Positions 1 through 5,080 of a DNA stretch of 5,080 bases are shown here, one piece after another (position 1 is the stretch's first letter; the number at the start of each line of letters is the position of its first letter). The DNA is from Lachnospiraceae bacterium (GTDB taxonomy: Bacteria > Bacillota > Clostridia > Lachnospirales > Lachnospiraceae). The translations under genes and the position numbers were made by a program. The notes beneath the pieces are model-generated. The model saw only the letters and a list, made by a program, of their open reading frames with translations. It made no database searches and was not told the origin of the DNA. The stretch spans positions 56,655 to 61,734 of the forward strand of contig JAAUZW010000017.1 of assembly GCA_014804385.1 (NCBI GenBank). The letters run 5' to 3'.

Positions 1-2
1 GT

Positions 3-941
3 CAGCTGGTAGATATGGTGACTGAGCTTCGTGACCAGAGCGAACAGCTCTTTGAGGCATCGGATGTGTTGAATACCAATGCCTCTGAGACGGCGAATAC
101 CGTAGAGCAGGTGGAGAAGGCGGTGTCGGAGATCTCTGATGGAGCGGCTTCTCAGGCGGATGAGACACAGAAGGCTACAGAAAATGTGATCCTGATGGGA
201 AGCATGGTGGAGGAGACCACACAGGAGGTGGCGGAGCTGACGGATAATGCGAATGCCATGCGTGCTTCCAGTCAGTCGGCCTTTGATACCTTGCAGAATC
301 TGGCAAAGATCAACGATCAGGCGAGAGAGGCTATCGATGTGATCTATGAACAGACGAATACCACAAACGAGTCTGCTATGAAGATCAGGGAGGCCACATC
401 GCTCATTACTTCCATTGCGGAGGAGACGAACCTTCTTTCCTTAAATGCCAGCATAGAAGCGGCGCGTGCCGGCGAGCAGGGCAGAGGCTTTGCGGTAGTG
501 GCAGGGCAGATCCAGAAGCTGGCGGAACAGTCCAACGATTCGGCCCGCAGGATTGAGGATATCATAGATATGTTGATCGAGGATTCCCGGAAATCCGTGG
601 CTACGATGGAAGATGTGAAGAAGATCATGGAAAGCCAGAATGAGAGCGTGGAGCGAACCAACGAGAGCTTTATGCAGGTCAGAGACGGCATTACGGAATC
701 CTTAAGCGGCGTGAGCAGAATTGCGGATAAGACAAAGAAGCTGGATGAGGCCAGAGTTAATGTGGTGGATGTGGTGCAGAACCTGACGGCCATCGCAGAG
801 GAAAATGCGGCCAGTACGGAGGAAACCTCTGCTTCTGTCACAGAGGTCAGCAGTATCGTGTACAATATTTCCGAAAATGCGCACAAACTCAGAGATGTGG
901 CTGACCGTTTGGAGAAGAATATGAGCATCTTTAAGATTTAA
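3..941 (+). CDS. Methyl-accepting chemotaxis protein, C-terminal signalling domain (5' partial)
   Basis: The reading frame is open to the window edge, so the start and the sensor, membrane and HAMP parts lie upstream; the internal ATG at 15 is not the true start. The protein is the cytoplasmic hairpin of a chemoreceptor, which docks CheW and CheA and passes ligand state to the flagellar switch. Numbering from the ATG at 15, the hairpin tip is clear: EETNLLSLNASIEAARAGEQ (136-155) followed by GRGFAVVAG. The two arms before and after the tip (about G153/E154) are each about 154 residues, as expected for a 44-heptad receptor, so the window probably opens just after the HAMP domain. A textbook methylation site lies in the descending arm (AASTEETSAS, 265-274, with E269/E270), and a looser one in the ascending arm around D49/E50. 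There is no C-terminal NWETF-type CheR/CheB tether; the protein ends in FKI. The region after GFAVVA reads GQIQ where many receptors have DEVR. Family assignment is very secure; the ligand is unknown. Confidence 0.95.
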   Translation, partial: QLVDMVTELRDQSEQLFEASDVLNTNASETANTVEQVEKAVSEISDGAASQADETQKATENVILMGSMVEETTQEVAELTDNANAMRASSQSAFDTLQNLAKINDQAREAIDVIYEQTNTTNESAMKIREATSLITSIAEETNLLSLNASIEAARAGEQGRGFAVVAGQIQKLAEQSNDSARRIEDIIDMLIEDSRKSVATMEDVKKIMESQNESVERTNESFMQVRDGITESLSGVSRIADKTKKLDEARVNVVDVVQNLTAIAEENAASTEETSASVTEVSSIVYNISENAHKLRDVADRLEKNMSIFKI

Positions 942-965
942 CGAATACGCTTTTGGAGAGAGGGT

Positions 966-1526
966 ATGGAGAAGCGAGAGGACGATCTGGTGGTAGGAGG
1001 TTATCGGTTCGCAACAATAGCTGATGCAGAGACCGCCAGAATGGAACTGAAGAAGGTGGAAAATCTGGAGCGGGGGCTCGATCCCCGTAAACCACAGAAT
1101 ATGCTCCTGGTCTATAACCGTGCGCTGGATAATCGGGTTTTTCTGACTCCCATTGGCTTAAGCTGCCTGCAGAGGATGCAGAAGGATATGCTCAAGTGGG
1201 GCGTGCCGGAGGATAAGATACGGCCTGTGCCGCTCTATGCGACATTCAGCAATAAGACGGAGAACAGCAAATCTATCCGGCAGAGTGTGGCAAAGAGACA
1301 TCCGGAATATCAGGGAAGATTTGTTGCTTCGGTGTTAATCAATATAGTGCTGGTGCTTCTTGTGGCAGGGATGGTTGCGATCGCTTGGAACAGCAACGTG
1401 CCGAACATCATCAATTACAGACAGGCTGTGGTAAACGAGTATTCGGAGTGGGAACAGGAACTTACGCAGAGGGAGCAGGAATTGCGGGATGCCAAAAGGC
1501 AGTTGGAAGCCGAGAGCATTCAGTGA
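966..1526 (+). CDS. Unknown single-pass membrane protein with C-terminal coiled coil
   Basis: I do not recognise this 186-residue protein. Residues 1-118 form a soluble, mixed-charge segment with no signal peptide. It contains MLLVYNRALDNRVFLTPIGL (46-65), which looks like the core of a small folded domain. Residues 119-141 (FVASVLINIVLVLLVAGMVA and on) are a clear membrane helix. The basic KRHPEYQGR just before it suggests the N-terminal domain is in the cytoplasm and the tail is outside. Residues 152-184 are rich in E, Q, R and K with heptad-like spacing (EWEQELTQREQELRDAKRQL), a predicted coiled coil. The ATG at 966 follows GGAGAG at 955-960, with 5 bases between, which supports this start. 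It lies 24 bases after the chemoreceptor and 25 bases before the response regulator, so co-transcription is likely. A role as a membrane partner of the receptor or of the soluble kinase is possible but is only an inference from position. Confidence 0.9.
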   Translation: MEKREDDLVVGGYRFATIADAETARMELKKVENLERGLDPRKPQNMLLVYNRALDNRVFLTPIGLSCLQRMQKDMLKWGVPEDKIRPVPLYATFSNKTENSKSIRQSVAKRHPEYQGRFVASVLINIVLVLLVAGMVAIAWNSNVPNIINYRQAVVNEYSEWEQELTQREQELRDAKRQLEAESIQ

Positions 1527-1551
1527 AATGTGAAGAAAGGCGTGGGAGTGT

Positions 1552-2229
1552 ATGGAGAGATTGAAAATCCTGGTAGTGGACGACGAAGCCCGTATGCGCA
1601 AGCTGGTCAGAGACTTTTTAGTAAAGAACCATTATGAGGTCGTGGAGGCGGCAGATGGGGCAGAGGCGCTGGATCTTTTTTTTGAACAGAATGATATCGA
1701 TCTGGTGATTTTGGATGTGATGATGCCGAAAATGGACGGCTGGCAGGTGTGCAGGGAGATTCGTGCCTACTCTAAGACGCCCATCATCATGTTGACTGCC
1801 AAGACTGACGAGCGGGACGAGCTTTTGGGATTCGAACTGGGAGTGGATGAATATATTTCCAAGCCCTTCAGTCCGAAGATTCTGGTGGCAAGAGTGGAAG
1901 CTATCTTTCGCAGAACCGGACAGGCGGCGGCAGAGTCTGTAGTGGAAGCCGGCGGGATCCGCCTTGATAAGCAGGCGCACAGCGTAACTGTATCAGGAGA
2001 ACCGGTGGATCTGAGCTATAAGGAATTTGAACTGCTGGCGTATTTTATGGAGAATAAAGGGATTGCCCTGTCCAGGGAAAAGATTTTGAACAGCGTCTGG
2101 AACTATGACTATTTCGGAGATGCCCGGACCATCGACACGCATGTGAAAAAGCTGCGCAGTAAGATGGGAGAGAAGGGTGAATTAATAAAAACAATATGGG
2201 GAATGGGCTATAAGTTTGAAGAAGAGTAG
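1552..2229 (+). CDS. OmpR/PhoB-family response regulator (receiver plus winged helix DNA-binding domain)
   Basis: This is a complete 225-residue two-component response regulator, the usual length for the family. The receiver domain spans about 4-121, with the acidic pocket D10/D11, phosphoacceptor D55 in LVILDVMMPKMDGW, switch residue T82 in MLTAKTDE, aromatic Y101 and invariant K104 in YISKPFSP, so it should be phosphorylatable. The linker is about 122-133. The winged-helix effector domain is about 134-223, with SYKEFELL at the first helices, the recognition-helix region ARTIDTHVKKLRSKM (191-205) and the wing strand IKTIWGMGYKF (212-222). The expected role is phosphorylation-dependent binding to direct repeats in target promoters. 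The ATG at 1552 has GGGAG at 1544-1548 (spacing 3, tight) and AAGAAAGG at 1533-1540 (spacing 11, loose); the in-frame TTG at 1561 would remove the first three residues only. The gene ends inside the first codons of the kinase frame, which implies translational coupling. Target genes are unknown; self-regulation or control of the gene beginning at 5017 is conceivable. Confidence 0.97.
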   Translation: MERLKILVVDDEARMRKLVRDFLVKNHYEVVEAADGAEALDLFFEQNDIDLVILDVMMPKMDGWQVCREIRAYSKTPIIMLTAKTDERDELLGFELGVDEYISKPFSPKILVARVEAIFRRTGQAAAESVVEAGGIRLDKQAHSVTVSGEPVDLSYKEFELLAYFMENKGIALSREKILNSVWNYDYFGDARTIDTHVKKLRSKMGEKGELIKTIWGMGYKFEEE

Positions 2230-4840
2230 ACTATATCAGGAAGAATTGTTTTTTTCAAAGGAAGAGGAACAACGGGACATACAGTTGTCACAGGAAGCGA
2301 TCCATATGCTGCAGGACGCCTATTTTCGGATCAGCGCTATTAACCTGAACGAAAATAATATTGTGGATCTGAAGATCGTGGAGAGCGAAGCTTCGGAAGT
2401 GGAGCGGCTGAATGGTGATTATAAGATGACCATAGCTTCTTGTGCGAAAAATCATGTGGAAGAGAACGACAGGGAGAATTTTCAGAATATCATGTCGGCG
2501 GAAAATCTGAAGGTCGTATTCATGAATGGCGGTGCGCCCATTCATTTCAGTTATCGTCGTTTGGTTGAGGGTGAATGGAAATGGGTGCGGTCGGAGCTGG
2601 TACCCGTGGAGAATTTCGGTGAGGATAACGCCAGAGTCATATGGTATGTAAAGAATATCACGGAGGAGAAGGCGAAGGAAAGGGAAATGATGGATCAGAT
2701 GCTGCGGTCGAATGCAGAGTTGATCCAGGCCAAGGAGGAGCTTGAGCAGGCAAATGTACATATTCAGGAATCGAATGAGATGCTGCGCCATGCTCTGAGA
2801 GCGGAAGAACAATACAGACAGGCGATCATCTCGGAGGCGGTCTATGTCTATAATATAAATGTGACGAAGAATCTGATTGAGGAAGATTTTTATGACCAGA
2901 CGGATGGGCAGGCAGGGCCGGTCTTAGCCCAGGTAGGATTGCAGGCGCCTTGCAAAGCAGATGATTTTTTCCTAAACTGGAGCAAGACAAAGATTTTCCC
3001 GGAGGACAGAGAAATCTATGTGCAGGCGACCAATACAAGGCAGATGTTGGAGGCCTATGAGCGTGGAGAGAATGAGCTGGTGATTGAGTATGAGGTAGAA
3101 GGACCAAACGAGCAGCCCATGGTTCTGCGCCGTACGATTCTTCTTACGAAGGATGAAAGCAACGGGGATGTTCTGGCGCTGATCAATGCCAAGGATATCA
3201 CGGAGGTTCGCCGTAAGGACAAGGAGGCACGGAAAGCTCTCTTAGACGCCTATGAGGCGGCGGACAGAGCCAGCTGTGCCAAGACGGATTTCCTTTCCAA
3301 GATGTCTCATGATATCAGAACGCCGATGAATGCGATCATCGGTATGACAGCCATTGCAGGCACCAAACTGCACGATCCGGAGGGCGTGGCGGAGTGCCTG
3401 AACAAGATCTCCGGCGCCAGCAGATATCTGCTTTCTCTTATCAATGAAGTGTTGGATATGAGCAGGATCGAGTCGGGGACCATGGCCCTTCAAGAGGAGA
3501 ATTTTGATCTGATCGAAATGATCAATAATTTGGAGAAGGTGCTCTCCGCTTCGGCGAGAGACAAGAGGCAGAATATAACGGTGCGCACCCATGACATCCA
3601 GAATTCCAATGTGATGGGAGATATTTTGCGGATACAGCAGGCCTTTATGAATGTGGCACAGAACGCGATCACATACACCCCGGAAGAGGGGGAGATCAGC
3701 ATAGAAGTCACGGAGAAACCTTCCACGCAGTATCAGATCGGATGCTACGTGTTTGTATTTAAGGACAATGGCATCGGTATGTCGCCGGAATTTTTAAAGC
3801 GTATTTTTAAACCTTTTGAACGGGCGGAGGATGTGCGGGTCAGTAAGGTGCAGGGCACCGGTCTGGGGCTTACCATCAGCCGTAATATCATTCATATGAT
3901 GAACGGCGATATCGAGATAGAGAGTGAACTGGGCGTAGGGACCATTGTGACGATCACACTGCCCTTGAAGTATCAGGAGCCGGGAGAAACAGAGGATATC
4001 GATCTGACAGGGCGCACGGTTCTGGTAGTGGACGATGAGCCTTTTATCTGCGAGACAACCTGTATGTTGTTAGAAAAATTGGGTATGCGGGGTGAATGGG
4101 TTCTGTCGGGGCAGGAAGCGTTGGAATATGTGCTGAAAAAGCAGGAGAAGCAGGAAGAACTTTTTGCCATTCTTTTAGATTGTAAGATGCCGGGCGGGTT
4201 GACCGGCATGGAAACGGCGAAAGCAATTCGCAGTCATGCAAGGTCGAATGTGCCCATTGTGATGTTTTCTGCCTATGACTGGGCGGATATTGAAACGGAA
4301 GCCCAGGTGGCGGGCATTGATGCTTTTATCATGAAACCTCTGGATGAGGTCAGACTGGTGAATGTATTCAAAAGGTTTATATACAGGAAAAAAGAGCCTT
4401 CTCTGGAACAGACGCTGGATCAGATCGAAGCGGCGGATTATTCCCACAAGCGGATCCTTGTGGTGGAGGATAACGATCTGAACAGAGAAATCGCGATGGA
4501 AATTCTCTCCATGTCGGGAGCCCAGGTGGAAACAGCGGAAAACGGTCAGGAGGCTGTGGAAATGGTGAAGGCCTCATCTAAAGGGTATTATGATCTGATT
4601 CTCATGGATCTGCAGATGCCGATCATGAACGGCTATGAAGCCACCAGCGCGATTAGGGATATGAACAGGGAAGATATCAGAAATATTCCGATTGTGGCGA
4701 TGACAGCGAATGCTTTTTTGGAGGATGTGCAGAGGTCAAAGGCCTGCGGCATGAATGAGCATATGTCGAAGCCTCTGGATATCGACCAGCTGCAGCAGAT
4801 GCTGACGCGATGGCTGGGGAAGAAAAAGAAAGAAAATTAA
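2216..4840 (+). CDS. Soluble hybrid sensor histidine kinase, PAS-PAS-HisKA-HATPase-REC-REC
   Basis: This 874-residue protein is a multi-domain phosphorelay kinase. Numbered from TTG 2216, the domains are: PAS fold about 32-150 (EGEWKWVRSE, ending VKNITEEK); coiled-coil linker about 150-200; a second PAS-like fold about 201-332 (IFPEDREIY, ending AKDITEVR); linker helix; HisKA about 355-422 with H365 in SHDIRTPMN, whose D366/T369 match the DxxT phosphatase motif; HATPase about 465-585 with N-box N479/N483, DNGIGM 517-522, F-box FKPFER and GTGLGL 547-552; REC1 about 600-720 with D606/D607, D655, S685, K707; REC2 about 745-868 with E751/D752, D798, T830, K852. All catalytic and phosphoacceptor residues are present, so the enzyme should be active. 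No membrane helix or signal peptide is visible, so it should be cytoplasmic. There is no HPt domain. REC1 has a loop one residue longer than usual after the phosphoacceptor. The frame overlaps the regulator gene by 14 bases if TTG 2216 is used; ATG 2306 has a much better ribosome site and would remove 30 residues without touching a domain. It is probably the partner of the upstream regulator. The PAS ligand is unknown. Confidence 0.94.
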   Translation: MKKSRLYQEELFFSKEEEQRDIQLSQEAIHMLQDAYFRISAINLNENNIVDLKIVESEASEVERLNGDYKMTIASCAKNHVEENDRENFQNIMSAENLKVVFMNGGAPIHFSYRRLVEGEWKWVRSELVPVENFGEDNARVIWYVKNITEEKAKEREMMDQMLRSNAELIQAKEELEQANVHIQESNEMLRHALRAEEQYRQAIISEAVYVYNINVTKNLIEEDFYDQTDGQAGPVLAQVGLQAPCKADDFFLNWSKTKIFPEDREIYVQATNTRQMLEAYERGENELVIEYEVEGPNEQPMVLRRTILLTKDESNGDVLALINAKDITEVRRKDKEARKALLDAYEAADRASCAKTDFLSKMSHDIRTPMNAIIGMTAIAGTKLHDPEGVAECLNKISGASRYLLSLINEVLDMSRIESGTMALQEENFDLIEMINNLEKVLSASARDKRQNITVRTHDIQNSNVMGDILRIQQAFMNVAQNAITYTPEEGEISIEVTEKPSTQYQIGCYVFVFKDNGIGMSPEFLKRIFKPFERAEDVRVSKVQGTGLGLTISRNIIHMMNGDIEIESELGVGTIVTITLPLKYQEPGETEDIDLTGRTVLVVDDEPFICETTCMLLEKLGMRGEWVLSGQEALEYVLKKQEKQEELFAILLDCKMPGGLTGMETAKAIRSHARSNVPIVMFSAYDWADIETEAQVAGIDAFIMKPLDEVRLVNVFKRFIYRKKEPSLEQTLDQIEAADYSHKRILVVEDNDLNREIAMEILSMSGAQVETAENGQEAVEMVKASSKGYYDLILMDLQMPIMNGYEATSAIRDMNREDIRNIPIVAMTANAFLEDVQRSKACGMNEHMSKPLDIDQLQQMLTRWLGKKKKEN
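2292..2308 (+). promoter_or_regulatory. Ribosome binding site and alternative ATG start of the hybrid kinase
   Basis: AGGAAG at 2292-2297 stands 8 bases before the in-frame ATG at 2306-2308, which is ideal spacing. The earlier TTG at 2216 has only a distant G-rich stretch upstream (GGGGAA, from 2198), and the TTG at 2246 has AGGAAG only 2 bases away. The 30 residues between TTG 2216 and ATG 2306 do read like protein (E/Q-rich, leading into the PAS fold), so the longer form cannot be excluded. The shorter form would leave 76 bases between the regulator stop and the kinase start. Confidence 0.45.
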
Positions 4841-4853
4841 GAGGAAAAATAAT

Positions 4854-4887
4854 AAGAGATCGGGTGTTGCGGCACTCGATCTCTTTT
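4854..4887 (+). terminator. Rho-independent terminator of the signalling operon
   Basis: The sequence AAGAGATCGGGTG (4854-4866) pairs with CACTCGATCTCTT (4873-4885) as a 13-base-pair stem with a single G-U wobble and a six-base loop TTGCGG. The stem runs into a short T tract (4884-4887). It begins 13 bases after the kinase stop codon, as expected for the end of the transcription unit. The upstream flank is A-rich (4841-4855), so some termination of antisense transcription is also possible. Confidence 0.87.
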
Positions 4888-4941
4888 CCATTTACCGAGG
4901 ATGGTTTTTATAAAAATAAAAAAAGTCTTAAATCGGGGACA

Positions 4942-4956
4942 AAATATTTGATATTT
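4942..4956. repeat. Small inverted repeat over the -35 box (possible operator)
   Basis: AAATAT (4942-4947) and ATATTT (4951-4956) are perfect inverted half-sites around a 3-base centre TTG. The repeat overlaps the -35 box TTGATA, a position where a bound protein would block RNA polymerase. The arms are only six bases and purely A/T in an A/T-rich region, so chance is a real alternative. Confidence 0.3.
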
Positions 4957-4975
4957 AAAATAATGGATATATAAT
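4948..4975 (+). promoter_or_regulatory. Sigma-A-type promoter for the downstream gene
   Basis: TTGATA (4948-4953) is one mismatch from the consensus -35 box. It is followed by a 16-base spacer and a perfect TATAAT -10 box (4970-4975). Transcription should start around 4981-4984, giving a leader of about 33-36 bases before the ATG at 5017. The region upstream (about 4905-4947) is very A/T-rich and could act as an UP-type element. It lies after the operon terminator, so the next gene has its own transcription unit. Confidence 0.78.
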
Positions 4976-5003
4976 AGAGAATGGATTTGCAGGAGAAGTA
5001 ATT

Positions 5004-5009
5004 GGGAGG
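5004..5009 (+). promoter_or_regulatory. Strong Shine-Dalgarno site for the gene at 5017
   Basis: GGGAGG lies 7 bases before the ATG at 5017. This near-consensus site with ideal spacing fixes the start of the truncated gene that follows and is the main support for calling it a gene. A second purine run, AGGAGAAG (4991-4998), lies further upstream and is too far away to serve this start. Confidence 0.8.
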
Positions 5010-5016
5010 AAGTAAT

Positions 5017-5080
5017 ATGAAAAGGCCATACATAATATCTGTATATAGAAAGACGGCAGTTCTGCTGGCGGTGGTCCTGC
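5017..5080 (+). CDS. N-terminus of an unknown exported or membrane-anchored protein (3' partial)
   Basis: Only 21 full codons are inside the window. They encode MKRPYIISVYRK followed by TAVLLAVVL. A short basic N-terminus followed by a hydrophobic run is typical of a Sec signal peptide, a lipoprotein signal or an N-terminal membrane anchor; the lipobox or cleavage site, if any, lies beyond the window. The start is supported by GGGAGG at 5004-5009 and by a good promoter at 4948-4975. It follows the operon terminator, so it is independently transcribed. Proteins with this kind of beginning next to two-component systems are often binding proteins or sensors, but the sequence here is too short to assign any function. 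Confidence 0.75.
   Translation, partial: MKRPYIISVYRKTAVLLAVVL

Noticed and set aside
344..928. Antisense open frame of 194 codons opposite the chemoreceptor
   Set aside because: It lies entirely opposite a secure receptor gene, its product is a low-complexity S/L/F-rich sequence with no domain, and it follows from the codon bias of the sense strand.
1570..1583. Fourteen-base identity ctggtagtggacga between the regulator (1570-1583) and kinase REC1 (4022-4035)
   Set aside because: Both encode the conserved LVVDDE segment of receiver domains, so shared protein sequence and codon preference explain it; it does not extend into a DNA repeat.
2288..2812. Antisense open frame of 174 codons opposite the first PAS domain of the kinase
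   Set aside because: The product is H/L/F-rich without recognisable motifs, and the sense strand encodes a coherent PAS domain throughout. The other reverse-strand frames opposite the regulator and kinase are rejected for the same reason.
4981..5001. Six-codon frame ATG-GAT-TTG-CAG-GAG-AAG-TAA in the leader of the last gene, a possible leader peptide
   Set aside because: It begins at or before the predicted transcription start, has no ribosome site, and has no run of regulatory codons or attenuator hairpin after it.
1..5080. Insertion sequences, CRISPR arrays, tRNA or rRNA genes, attachment sites
   Set aside because: No transposase, terminal inverted repeats, spaced direct repeats or tRNA-like folds were seen; almost the whole window is occupied by coherent coding sequence.

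Overview
The window looks like a stretch of a motile or formerly motile Gram-positive anaerobe of the class Clostridia, most likely a Lachnospiraceae relative. This is inferred from strong purine-rich Shine-Dalgarno sites, the clostridial style of the chemoreceptor signalling domain, and the soluble PAS-PAS hybrid kinase with two receiver domains, an architecture common in that family. I did not run any search, so the taxonomic placement is an inference.

Layout: all genes run on the + strand. Positions 3-941 hold the C-terminal signalling half of a methyl-accepting chemotaxis protein whose start lies before the window. A 24-base gap leads to 966-1526, an unrecognised 186-residue protein with one membrane segment and a C-terminal coiled coil. 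A 25-base gap leads to 1552-2229, a complete OmpR/PhoB-type response regulator. The next frame, 2216-4840, overlaps it by 14 bases and encodes a large soluble hybrid histidine kinase (PAS-PAS-HisKA-HATPase-REC-REC). A strong rho-independent terminator at 4854-4887 ends this set. Beyond it lies a well-formed sigma-A-type promoter (4948-4975) and the first 21 codons of a new gene that starts with a signal-peptide-like or membrane-anchor sequence and runs off the window.

How the genes may work together: the tight spacing and common strand suggest one transcription unit that carries a chemoreceptor, a small membrane protein, a DNA-binding response regulator and a hybrid kinase. The regulator and kinase are the natural partners. 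However, the kinase has no membrane segment and no HPt domain, so how phosphate reaches the regulator, and how any membrane signal reaches the kinase, is open. The 186-residue membrane protein is the only other membrane candidate fully inside the window.

Nothing here looks like a mobile element, CRISPR array or RNA gene. The most unusual points are the unknown membrane protein embedded in the signalling operon, the substituted CheW/CheA contact region of the chemoreceptor, the missing HPt, the modified first receiver loop, and the ambiguous start of the kinase.
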